Below, piece by piece: positions 1-24,289 of a DNA stretch of 64,000 nt. The notes under the pieces were generated by a model. The model was given only the letters and a program-made list of their open reading frames with translations, searched no databases and was not told the origin of the DNA. The position numbers and the translations under genes were made by a program. Location: NCBI GenBank assembly GCA_028583605.1, contig CM053331.1, forward strand, positions 35,331,783-35,395,782. Direction: 5' to 3'. This stretch comes from Dastarcus helophoroides (taxonomy: Eukaryota; Arthropoda; Insecta; Coleoptera; Bothrideridae). Position 1 is the first letter of the stretch. Each line of letters opens with the position of its first letter.

Positions 1-914
1 AAAATCGGCCGAAACCTCAAATTTCAACTTTAGACTAAGTCTTTTCTATAAAAAAAAATAAACTTTAAAATTCTAAATAGATAAAACGAGTTGAAAAGAT
101 TTAATTTGAAATTTCGATTTTAAAGTTGGCATATTAAAAAAAAAGTATAATTTTCAAGTTTAATCTGAAAATTTCCAGAAAAATATCGACATCTGTAACA
201 AAAACTCGAAATTTATAATAAAAATATTACTAAAACTTGGAAGTTTAGAATTGAATACACGAAATGTTGAAAAACACTCCAAATATGAAAAAATTCAGTC
301 AGTTAGAAAACTGCACTTTAAAACGAAATTTGAACATTAAGGATTAAAGTTTAAATTAGAGAAAAAATAATCCGTCATTTAAAAGGTACAAAAGTTTGGG
401 AACTTCTGGACTAAATAATTCGCCGATGATGCTGCAGTAAAACGAAACCGGTGAGAAAAATTAATTCAAACATCGCGGAATTTTTATATTCATTTGTTAT
501 CTTTATTAATATCGAGTTAGGAATATTGAATAATTCCACCAAATCTCACAAGTAAAGATTATAAATAACAGTTATCTGAAGAATCGTTTTCAACGAATAC
601 GGAACGCTTTTGTGCACTTCTGAACGCACCCTAGTCCATTTGTTATCAAAACTGATTTCCGCGCTAAAAACATTATATCTATGCTTTTTTACGCTTTTAT
701 CTACTTTTCACGCTTTTCTATGTATATATGTATGTTTCTATGACACCCAGAATGTTGACAGTTTTGACATTTACTTATTTGCAAACGAGTTTACTTTAAA
801 TTTAACATTGTTTAATGAGCGGAATTACTTTACAAATAAATGTTAGTTCTTGTAATTTAAAATCAAGTTGATTTTACTTCTAAAATTATTTGTGGTTTGA
901 ATTTCACATTTAAA
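1..914. other. AT-rich non-coding DNA, no gene seen
   Basis: The first 370 bases are made of the degenerate A/T words found throughout the window. From about 420 to 870 the sequence is more complex, but the only open frame (610-846) is Leu/Phe-rich, has no splice context and resembles nothing I know. I see no supported gene here. Confidence 0.6.
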
Positions 915-2985
915 ATTCGAATTGAGCAAGCGGGATACTATCTTTGCATCACAGATGCACAGAAAAAATTGATTTGATGCCGTTACTCCGTTACAGATGT
1001 GCAGAGTTTACAAGTTTCACTGCCGGTTGTCATGATGTACTAATATTAACGACTAAATTTAAAGTCAATTTGAAACTCGTGACGACCAAATAGGTTCGCG
1101 TATGTTTTGAGCTCGAATTTTTAACGAGTACACGACAGAGTAGAACCACAGTATATTTTGTTGGTAGAACAATAGAAGATACAAGTCTATGGCTCCATTA
1201 TTGTTGCTATTCAAGTGATAGATAACTGCATACGGTCGAGAAATAAGCTGTAGGAAACTGCAAATATTGAAAACGTAATTTTTGCTTATACTGTTTAACT
1301 AGTAATCCGTATTTTTAATTCTCTGCTTAGCAGAATCCTTTCTGTGTTGACTAAAAACACGGCGTATGCAGCCCATATCGGATAAATCTGCATAAGAATA
1401 GGCTGTGAACTTCTATTTTGTAGTGGCAACAAGAACTAGTAATATTTAGACATGATCGTGTGGCAGCGCTCTCACATTTTTTAGTGATATTCTGTGTTCT
1501 AAAAACCCTAACCTTAATATTTTGATTTGTTGTCGGTTATTTTAAGTGATTCTTTTATATTTGATATCAATTGCTGCTAAAAAGTGTTAAATTGTGAGTA
1601 ATAGTACTAAAAACAATGTGGACAACATTTCTTCCGATTATTTCTGCCAAACGACCCCTAAAATGTAGACAACACATCAATCATCAAAATGTTTATACTC
1701 GAAGTCAGCTTTGGTTCCAGTGATTTTTAGTAACTTTTCTAAAGGTTAATTTAATACTAATCTTTGCAACACAGGTCACTGGACAGGTGCACAGAAAAAA
1801 AAAACTTATTTGATGCCGTTTCTCCGTTACAGATGCTTTGCAGAGTTTACAAGGTATTTTTATTGTCCATTATAATGACATACTAATATTAGGGTCTAAT
1901 TTTAAAATCAATTTGAAACTCGAGACGATGAAATAGGTTCGCGTATGCTTTAACCTCGAATTTTTAACAAGTACATGACATAGAACAATCTAAGATACAA
2001 ATCTGTGATTCAATCATCGTTGCCACCCCAGTCTTAGAGAAAAACTGCGCATGACCGAGAAATAGGCTGTAGAAAACTGCAAACATTCAAAACAAAACCG
2101 TAAAACTTAGTCAGCTTTGGTTCTAGTGATTTTTAGTAACTTTTCTAAAAGTTAATTTAATACTGATCTTTGCATCACAGTTCACAGGACAGATGCACAG
2201 AAAAAAACTGATTTGAGGCCATTACTCCGTTACAGATGCTTTGCAGAGTTTACAAGGCATTCTTACTGCCGATTATAATGATATACTAGTATTAGGATGT
2301 AATTTTAAAATCAATTTGAAACTCCTGACGATCAAATAGGTTCGCGTAAATTTTAACCTCAAACTTTTAACGAGTACATGACATAGAACAATGTAAGATG
2401 CAAGTCTGTGATTCAATCATTGTTGTCTCCCCAGTAATAGAGAAAAACTGCGCATGACCGAGAAATAAGCTGTAGAAAACTGCAAATATTAATAACAAAA
2501 CCGTAAATCTATAATTTTTGTTTATTCTGGTCAATTAGTAATTGATATTTTTAACTATTTACCAAGTAGCATTATATTCTAAAATGACTGAAAAAAAGGC
2601 GACGTATTTCAGATAAATGTGTACCAGAATCGGCACTGAATTCCTAATTTTGTAGTGACAAGAACTAGTATTAGTTGAGACATGATCGGGTGGCGTGCGA
2701 TCGGGTGATAACGCTGTAACATTTCTTAATGATGTTCTGTGCTCTTAAAATCCTAACCTAAATATTAAATATTTTGATTTGTTATCGGTTGTTTTAAGAG
2801 TAACTCTTATATTTTATGTCAATTTCTGGTGAAAAGTATTAAATTGTTAACAATGGTAATAAAAATAATATGGAAAACGTTTAGTCTTATTATTTCTGCC
2901 AAACAACCCCTGAAATATAGGCAACGCAATCATCGTAATGTTTACACGTGAAGGTAGCTTTAGTTCTGATGATTTTTTAGTAAGT
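915..2985 (+). repeat. Three-copy tandem repeat, middle copy truncated
   Basis: Three direct copies begin near 930, 1,760 and 2,166, each opening with words like TCTTTGCATCACAG followed by TGATGCCGTTACTCCGTTAC. Copies 1 and 3 are about 820-830 bp and contain two blocks: a 350-bp first block and a 480-bp second block ending in AGCTTTGGTTCCAGTGATTT. Copy 2 keeps the first block and only the last 60 bp of the second, so it is a deletion derivative of about 400 bp. The copies have diverged visibly. No coding frame is conserved between them. Confidence 0.8.
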
Positions 2986-3390
2986 GACAATGGACTATAC
3001 TTCAGAACATTTTTGATGACAAAAAAATGGCGTTCGCTAAAATTAGGTAAGTTTTGTTGACAAATAGAGCCCTTAAAAATCCCTTCTCCCTACCATCGGC
3101 GAAACAAATTTAATTTTAAAAATTCCGCGTCGTTGGAATTTTTGATAATAAAAAAGTCCCTCCACCGCACCCCCTCCTATCCGCGGCGAAACAAATTTAA
3201 ATTTTATTAGGAAATGTCACAAGTCGAATACGTTTTAAATTTCAGGGATTAAACGAATGACTGGGAGCTTTTACAAAAAGCTGTAGTACAGTTAAAACTG
3301 GACAAGGGGGCTCCAATACACAACTGTTTTCAAGGAATTGACAAAATGCGTGCATAAATTATCAAAATTGAACGCGTTCCAACTTTTTGG
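2986..3390. other. Non-coding spacer with a short direct repeat
   Basis: Two C-rich stretches near 3,079 and 3,165 are each followed by GGCGAAACAAATTTAA, making a direct repeat about 85 bp apart. Nothing else is recognisable and there is no credible open frame. Confidence 0.5.
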
Positions 3391-4020
3391 GGATTTCTAG
3401 TTACATTTTGATTTTCGAATACCAACTTTGCCGAAGTGGCTAGATTCCTCTGCCTCTGACGTTTATGTTTATGGGCACAAAACTGAGTGATAGAGAAAAG
3501 TATTAATATGTTGGTAGTAGTAAAGTCACTATTTTACGGTTGGCACTAACTGAATACTGGGATTTCTAGTTACGTTTCGATTTCAACTTAGCCAAAGAGG
3601 TTAGGTTCCTCTATTTCTGACGCTCATGTTTATGGTCACAAAACTGAGTGAGAGAGGAAAGTATTATTACGTTGGTAGTAGACAAGTCACTAATTTACGG
3701 CTGGCACTAATTGAATGTCGGGATTTCTGGTTAAATTTCGATTTCCAATTTAATAGCAACGTTGCCAAAGTGGTTAGATTCGTCTGTCTCTGACGCTTAT
3801 GTTTATGGTCACAAAGCTGAGTGAGGAAGAAAAGTATTAATACCTTGGTAGTAGACAAGTCACTAATTTACGGCTGGCACTAACTGAATGTCGGGATTTC
3901 TAGTTACATTTCGATTTCCAATTTAATACCAACATTGCCAAAGTGGTTAGATTCGTCTGTCTCTGACGCTTATGTTTATGGTCACAAAACAGAGTGAAAG
4001 AGAAAAGTATTAATATGTTA
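3391..4020 (+). repeat. Four-copy tandem repeat, unit about 160-175 bp
   Basis: Copies start at about 3,391, 3,559, 3,719 and 3,892, each with GGATTTCTAGTTACATTTCG, then a CTCTGACGCTTATGTTTATGG segment and an AAAGTATTAAT segment. The fourth copy ends within the AAAGTATTAAT segment near 4,020. The minus-strand open frames here (3,667-3,858; 3,900-4,154) are produced by the repeat itself and share one translated segment, so I do not treat them as genes. Confidence 0.85.
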
Positions 4021-4584
4021 TTAATATGTGAATATCCCAGAGAATATCTAACTGAATGCGACAAAATTGTCCGAAGAAAAAGTTTGAAAATTTGGTTATT
4101 AATAAAATTAAACACTTCATCAATATCCTTGTTCCTCCTAAGAAAAACCTTCAAATTAATAAGGTAATCACTAAATTAATTTTTTACCGAATTTCATTAG
4201 TTTAAAAATTAAGATAACAAAGAGACTACTAGAAATATATTTCAGGGCCTGCACATAACCTGTACGTCGACAACCTTAGTGGCAAAACTTAGTTCAATAG
4301 GTCAACAACCCAGTGAAAACATGCGAATATTCATACTACTTCAACAGTAAATTTAATGTTCAATAGATAGCATAGCTTTTTTGAACTGTGACACCCACAA
4401 AATTAAAAATCAGAAATAAATAACCACTAGCAATTAGTTGCCTTGCCAACAAAACGATAACACAATTATTTAGATCAGTTACTACACTTTGGTGCAAGAA
4501 TACTTCGTGCCATACACTACGATTGCAGGCACTACGTTATCACTCTAGTTTATAAAAAAATAACACGCAAAACCGTATACGTAC
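4021..4584. other. Non-coding, nothing recognised
   Basis: This is AT-rich single-copy-looking sequence downstream, in minus-strand terms, of the candidate exon at 4,585-4,678. It may be intron of that gene. I could not identify a following exon. Confidence 0.4.
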
Positions 4585-4678
4585 CAGTCTCATTGATGGT
4601 GGTATCAACCCCATTAGGGTCGAATTTGCACGTGCAAGCGCCCGTAGATTGTGCCCTTGCACTTAACTCGGTCATCTT
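4585..4678 (-). CDS. Candidate exon of an unidentified minus-strand gene
   Basis: On the minus strand a ...TATATTGCAG acceptor precedes AAG-ATG at 4,673-4,678, and the exon ends at a GTACGT donor at 4,579-4,584. The ATG frame reads 30 codons and leaves phase 1; the peptide starts MTELSARAQ and contains TCKFDPNGVD. The exon is clearly richer in G+C than its surroundings, as are the real exons elsewhere in the window. A minus-strand GTAAGA donor at 4,828-4,833 could end an upstream 5' UTR exon, which would give an intron of about 150 bp. I do not recognise the protein and found no next exon, so the rest of the gene may lie in the left flank. Confidence 0.4.
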
Positions 4679-5109
4679 CTGCAATATAAAATGACGACGC
4701 TCAAAAATTAGAGTCCGACAAACAATTAAAATTAGAGTTGACCCAGGAATGTCTGGGACTGGATAACCAAATAAACAAGGGTACACAATATAATGAGCCA
4801 CTAACGCCTTCTTCGCACAAAAGATATCTTACCTACTAACAACTAGATCTAAAACGCATCATAATCACACCAAAATTATATTTCGGTTTAATGTTATCTG
4901 TGTTTGTAATATTTAAAGGTATTTTTACACTATCACCTCTCATGTTTTTGTTGGAAATGGTCACTGGTGAGTTCAGAGTTGCCAACCGCTGGTTTTTTAA
5001 CCGAGCGTTATTTAAACACTTCCGGGAAATTCGCAAGCCCTTTAATCTAATTTTTAGAATGTCTAACGCAGTTTTACTAACTGGGGATCTGTCTCCGGAC
5101 AAAGATTTT

Positions 5110-5240
5110 TGTGTAACTAGTAAATATAAAGCGTGATTTGGGGTTATTAAAATTTATCCGATTGGTAGCGCGAAGGTTTTCTGACGTAAGCCAATAAGAC
5201 AACAGCGAGCATTTACCTTCAGCTGAAAATTGTTCCCTAT
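5110..5240. promoter_or_regulatory. Probable WAC promoter, perhaps bidirectional
   Basis: This interval lies between the candidate minus-strand first exon (ending near 4,834) and the WAC start codon at 5,368. It holds an inverted CCAAT box (ATTGG, 5,161-5,165), a CRE-like TGACGTAA (5,182-5,189) and a forward CCAAT (5,191-5,195). A short upstream reading frame, ATG at 5,246 to TAA at 5,275, would lie in the WAC leader if transcription starts before it. The promoter call is inferred from position and motifs only. Confidence 0.4.
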
Positions 5241-5367
5241 GTGACATGGCGTCTTGTAGGAAAGTCAGTTCTTAAACGGTATAAATCGTTTTTAATTGTT
5301 TTTATGACATTTTTTGACGAAGCGGCTTGTTGTAAAAGCCACAAACATTTTCTAGGGACTTGCATTG

Positions 5368-18106
<12,739 letters not shown>

Positions 18107-21100
18107 TGGCGCAATATCACAATTTTTTAGTGTTTATGGCTAAAAGTATTTTTGATTTAATTGTGACAACAAAAAACAACAAACACGCGTTATTTAATTT
18201 ATATATTGAGCCGGTGTATATTTATAATTTCCGCATATATTCGCCTAGGCAAGTGTTACTTGTGAGGGCCTCTTGGCATTTTATTTAATTCGTTAGATAA
18301 ATAACTAAAGACTAAGGTAGAGTTGATTATGTGACTTTGTATTATAATGGTTTTATGTTTTAGGTTAGAAAAATTAATACATAGACTAGTTTCTTTTGTA
18401 TATTTTCATTTGCCACCCATTTAAACTTTGGTACGTGCAGCGTAAAGGATTCGTATAAAAGTTGAAAAAGGTTTTACTCCAATTTAACTATCAGTACTCG
18501 AAGTCATAACACTTTTCGTTTTAATTTGCGTCTCACAGACTGAAGTGATGTTGTACTTGATGCACCAACAGTATCCAATCAAAGTGAAGTCTTTAATTTT
18601 TGGATTAATTTATTTTTGAAATGACTCCGTAAGAGAAACTTGCACATCTCTTTATCAGAAATGTTTCTAGGGTGAGCACTATTGTACATAAGTAATCCAG
18701 AATCTAGAAGTAATCGGATAAAATATTTAAAAATTTTTGTTATATACATGGTGTCTATTTTTCGAACCTCGATATTGAGATTCTGCTTATTCGAAGATCT
18801 AAGATTGTTAAACTAGCATATTTTGATAATTAATGTTCAAAAAGTAATTTAATTTCGAAATGGACCTTCGATGTTTTTTGCAGAATTTCGCGCCTTTACT
18901 TTCAATTGTGACTTCTTTGACTTTAAACTGAAAAATTTGTTTTAAAGGTTTTGACTTTTTTTATTGAGTTTAGTTGTTTGACTTCGATTATTTATCTCGA
19001 ATAGTCGATCGTTTTTCTCGTGATTTCATCTACAAACTTTTCTATGCATTTTGAGTTTTCGAAATTATGCCTTTTTACAAAATGTTGACTTTTCCTGATT
19101 TCAGAGACGTTTTCAAATTTCTTATTTTGTTTTACAAATTTCAATTCATCTTGAAATTTCGACTTTTTTCCTTAAAATGTAAATTTTAAGTTCAAAGGAA
19201 ATAAAAATCTTAAAGTTAATTGGCAATTTCGAGGGAACAACGCGAAATTTATAAATAAATTCATTTGGATTTTTCAAAAAAGGTATTTAAAGTTTCACAG
19301 TTATTTGAAATCATATCTTTTATTAAGTTATTGTATAAGTTGGAAACGTCAACTTTTTGACCAACCTCTAAAATTGGCATTTTCAATGTTTTACTTTTTG
19401 TTCTCAAGTTTGGATTCACTCTAGAATTGTTTGATCTTTTTTCTTTGTATTAAATGTTTCCATAAATTTTGAAATTTGGGGAAAAAAAGCAAAAATTGAA
19501 AAGTATAATCTTCGACTATTGGTGAAAAATTGACATTTTCAATCTTAGGGCATAATTTAGCATACATTAATTTAAAATTTTTATTATTATTGAAATTACG
19601 AGAAAAAAAATCATCAAGTTTCAAGTTTTTTGTCGTTTTTTCCGCAAAATATTGTTATTCCGTCATTATGTTTAAAATTTTTTGCAAACTTTTAGGAAAA
19701 CTTTTTTACAGAAGAATATTTATTAAAATAATCCTCCACATTTTTGAAGAAATTGACATTCTGGGGGAAAATTTGAACATTAATTTTTAAATTTTAGGAA
19801 AAAGTAAAAATTTCAGTTTTAATCTTAAATTTCTAATTTCCCTCGAGAAGAATATCGAAATTTTTAGAAAAATCAACATTTGGGGAAAAAAGCTTCTAAA
19901 TGTCTGGAAAACGTGCCATTTTCGGGGAATATTACACCTTAATTTGAAAATTTTGGCTTTGTTTAGGATTTCTAATTTCTCTCGAAAAAGAACTTCGGAG
20001 AGATCGAAATTTCGAGCAGAAAATTGGAATTGCGAACTTAAAATTTGGAAAAAACTTTATTTCTCTAAAAATTAACCTTTTTGGGGGAAAATTTAATATT
20101 TTAAAATTACAGGAAAATGTAAAAATTCAATTTTGTTCTGGAAATTCTTACCTCTAGATGAAACTCTGCATTTCAAGAAGGTCGAAATTTCGGGAAAAAA
20201 ATCGAAGAAATTGTGTCCAAATTTGCAGAAAAAAACCTAAAAAATTTTTTAAAAACTGACATTTTGAGGGGAAATTGGACATAAATTGGAAAATTTCACG
20301 AAAATATTTAAATTTCAGTTTTATTCTGGAATTTCTAAATTATCTCTCTCTCTCTCTCGAGAAGAAAAAGAAAAAAGCGAAATTTAAAGAAGGTCGGAAG
20401 TGTCTCAAGAATATCAAAAAATTCCTGAACTGAAATCAAAATTTGGGGGGAAGAAACTTCACATTTCTGGAGAAATTGATATTTTGGTGGAAAATTTGAA
20501 CATTAATTTTAAAATTTCAGGAGAAGAAATTCATAAATTTCTCTCGAAAAGAAATTCAAAACTTCGAGAAAGGGGAGGTATCGAGAAGAAAATCGAAATT
20601 CTAAAGTTAGAATCAAAATTTCGGGAAAGAACCTCGATATTTCTAGAGAAATTGACCTTTTGGGGGAAAATTGAACATAAATTAGAGAGTCTAAATTTTA
20701 AGAAGGTCGGAAGTTTCAAGAACGAAATCGTCATTGCGAAATTGAAATCAAAATTTTTGGAAAAAAATTGACATTTTGGGGGAAAATTGAACGTTTGAAA
20801 ATTTTAGAAGAAATTAAAAATTTCAATTTTATTCTAAACAAGAAAATCTAAATTTTAAGAAGAAAATCGTAATTGCGAAATAAGAATCAAAATTTGGAGC
20901 AAAAATCTTCGATATTTTTGCAAAAATTGACATTTTGTGGGAAAATTGAAGGTTTTATTTATTTATTTATTATCATTCCGCAATTATTAATATAATAATA
21001 TATAATATTAATTACGTTCATTTGATTATTTTAGTTTTATTCTGGAATTTATAATTTTCTTTGGGAAGTAAATCGAAACTTCAAGAAGGCTGGAATTACT

Positions 21101-22450
21101 AAATGAATATCGAAATTACAATGTTTGAATCAAAATTTGAAAATTTCGAAATTTATGGAAAAATGAACATTTTGAGGCAAAATTGGTAAATCGATCATTA
21201 ATTTAAAGATTTCAGTTTTAATTTCTCGCGAGTAGAAAATCGAAATTTCAAGAAGGTCGAAACTTGAAATTGCAAGGTTAAAATTTGGAGAAAGCTACCA
21301 AATTTCTATATAAATTGGCCTTTTTGCAAATTTTGAACATACATTTGGAAATTTTAGCTCTATTCTAAATATATAATTCTTCTCGAAAGGAAATTTCAAA
21401 AAAAAAAGTAAAAATGTCTCCAATGACTTAGATCCCTCTATCGAGGGTCGAAAAATGAGGGCACCCTCCATTTATTACCTTAAGTTGATGGTGTACTTCC
21501 ACTTTACTCTAATCAGTTGCTATTTATTTAAAGTAAGCTTCGTAATTTATTCAACTAAATTATTTAACGTAAATTCTTTCTTTAGCCTGAACTAGTCACG
21601 AGTAAACATGTTTTGTTTAAAAAAGGGTTGTCGCAAATTTTGAAACTACCCAATCGCCACAAAAAACGAAGTATTTATTTAATTACACATTATTGTTTAA
21701 TTTAAGGAAAACGCCTTCTAAAGCGATTGGAAATATCGAAAACTTCTTCCTGTGTTATATAGAAAATTTTTCTTCGGTTAACAAACCCCTTGCGGTACTA
21801 AGTGCAATTCGCCCAAATGAAAATATACGAAAACCGTACAAAAGCACATGAATTATTAAAATGTCTTATTTTTTTATTTTCCCAAAAAGTAGTAATCTAC
21901 AAAAATATCTTGTGATATAAACTAAACACTGTTAATGTTTCTGTTCCCTGTTGCTTTAATGTAAGAAATTTTACGATTGTCATGTTCAACCTTTTCGTAT
22001 TTTTTGTATCGATCCCCGCCAAATTTTTCAGATTGAATAAGGCAATCGCCCAGTTTTTATACAATGATTTATTTACAATTTTGTATAATTTATTTTAATT
22101 CGATGTAGACGAGAGAGAAAAATTTTATTTAATAAAGTACAAGTCTTTGACGCGAAATAGCGATGATTTTGCATTTTCACAGGACCTACGCCTCGTTTTT
22201 CAGAATTGTTAGCACAACTTCGGCTGAACAAATGGAAATTTATATAGTTGTCTTCATGTATTTGAGTGTATGTCTGTTATATATAATCTTATAAATTGAA
22301 ATGTTCCATACAAGTAACATTAAAATTTTTTCAATCTTAATTTATATTTGTTTTCATCCTGTTTTTTTTTATTATTAATTCAAAATGTTATATTAAGAAA
22401 ATCATCTATAATGCTGGTGAATAAAGGTACTTTGACAGTTTTTTGGTACG
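18107..22450 (+). other. WAC 3' flank, probable long 3' UTR
   Basis: The first 750 bases are of ordinary complexity. From about 18,850 to 21,400 there is degenerate repeat DNA with a recurring ATTGACATTTTGGGGGAAAATT word and a TCTC microsatellite at about 20,341. From 21,420 to 22,450 the complexity rises again. I saw no perfect AATAAA signal close to the stop codon, so the transcript may run to the signals at 22,131 or 22,420. Confidence 0.45.
22420..22450 (+). terminator. Candidate polyadenylation site
   Basis: AATAAA at 22,420-22,425 is followed by GGTACTTTGACAGTTTTTTGG, a G/T-rich downstream element. It ends a complex, UTR-like stretch. Another AATAAA lies at 22,131-22,136. Assignment to WAC is inference. 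Confidence 0.4.
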
Positions 22451-22499
22451 ATTTTATTTTTATTCTACCACAAATTAGGCTTAAATGAATACTGGTTTC

Positions 22500-23560
22500 C
22501 AAAAAAAAAAAACACATTTACAAAAAGTCAATATTTTGAAATTTGAAAAAGTATCGACGTTTTGTGTGAATATTTTCAAAAAATTCGAAATTGTTAAAAA
22601 AGTCGAAATTTTCAAGTCGAACATTTCCTACAAAAATTCAAACTTTTGTGAATAATCGAAATTCAACAAATAAGTTAACATTTTGAAAGAAGATGAATTG
22701 TTTGTGAAACCTGAAATTTCCAAAATATTCGAAATGTTCAAAAATGTCAAAATTTTCAGTAAAATTCAAAGTTTCTCAAAATATATTTATTTTCAAATTA
22801 AAAAAATTAAGGTTTTTAAAAGTTGAAATTGTCAAAATATTCAAATTTTTAAAAAAGTCGAATTTCAAAGTTAGATTTACAAAGTGGCATTTTGGTTAAG
22901 ATTTACGAAAAAGTCGACATTGCGAGTCAAAATTAAAAAAAGGAATAAATTTTCAATAAAAAAGGTTAAGTCGAAAAAAAATCAAGTTTTCAAAAAATTT
23001 AAAACTTGAAAGCCAAAATCAAAGATTTAAAATTTTGAATCGGAGTTAAGTGAAAATTTTGAAAAAAAGTTGAAATTTTCAAAAAATATCGACGTTTTGT
23101 GTGAATATTTTCAAAAATTGGAAATTTTTAAAAAAGTCGAAATTTTCAAAAAAGTCCAACTTTTGTAAATAATCGAAATTCAACAAATAAGTTAACATTT
23201 TGAAAGAAAGTGAATTGTTTGTGAAAATTGAAATTTCCAAAATATTCGAAATGTTTAAAAATTCAGTTTTTCAAAATATATTTATTTTCAACTTAAAAAT
23301 TTTAATTAATTTAACGTTTTTAAAAGTTGAAATTGTCAAAATATTCAAATTTTTAAAAAATTCGAATTTCAAAGTTAGATTTACAAAAAAGTGGGATTTT
23401 AGTCAAAATTTACTAAAAAGTCGACATTTCGAGTCAAAATTAAAAAAAATTCAATAAAAAAGGTCAAAATTTTCAAAAACAAGTCGAAAATTGAAAAAAA
23501 TCAAGTTTTCAAATAATTTAAAACTTGATAAAGCCAAAAGATTTTAAATTTTGAATCGGA
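22500..23560 (+). repeat. Two-copy tandem repeat, period about 540 bp
   Basis: ATCGACGTTTTGTGTGAATA occurs near 22,553 and 23,088, followed in both copies by the same order of words (CGAAATTCAACAAATAAGTT, TTTTGAATCGGAGTTAA). Similar degenerate sequence continues to about 24,030, then about 260 bp of higher complexity with no gene precede the probable Nup153 3' end. Confidence 0.75.
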
Positions 23561-24289
23561 GTTAAAAGTCTCCAATGAGTTCAAATTTCTAACAAGAAAA
23601 GTTTTTAATAGAAAAAATTTACAAAAAAAAGAAAATTTTTCAGAAAAATCAATTATATTCAAGTCAAAATTTAAAAAAGTAGGAAATTCCACATAGTACA
23701 AATTTCGAAGTCAATTCTAAGTCGAAACTTTGGGAAAAAAAAAGTAGAAATTAGGGAGTCGAAATTTTTAAAGATAAACGAAAATTTCGAGTAAAGTTCA
23801 AATTTTAAAAAATCGGATATTTTAAATTGTCGACATTTTGAAAACAAATCGAAATTGTTAGTCAAATCTTAAATAAAATCCGAATTCTTTCTCGAAATTG
23901 TCACTTATTTCCATTAAAGAGACTTTCGAAGAAAGTTGCAAGTTTTCAAAAAAAATTAAATATATTCCAAAGTTTCGAATGAAGTCATAATTTTCAAGAA
24001 AGTTAAAAAGATCTAAATTTTGAAATATGTGCCGTCAGATAGACCTTGGGTGCGCCACTGGTGTTGGATCAATTTTCTTGAATAAAACATCACCTATTTA
24101 TTACTTCAAGTTGCAAGAAACCTCTGCTAATTTTCGTTGAAAGCACGTCAGTGATCGAGTCATGAAAAGCTAGTAAACAGATGAGGCAGACACACTTTCC
24201 CATTTATTAGGATGAACCATTTAAAAAACAACTTGCTCGAGTTCCAGGGCCACCCCGGTATTTGGTTCGAGTGAAACAAATCATTCTTA

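Noticed and set aside
610..846. 78-codon open frame
   Set aside because: Leu/Phe/Tyr-rich, first codon is TTG-like, and no splice sites or similarity support it; AT-rich DNA gives such frames by chance.
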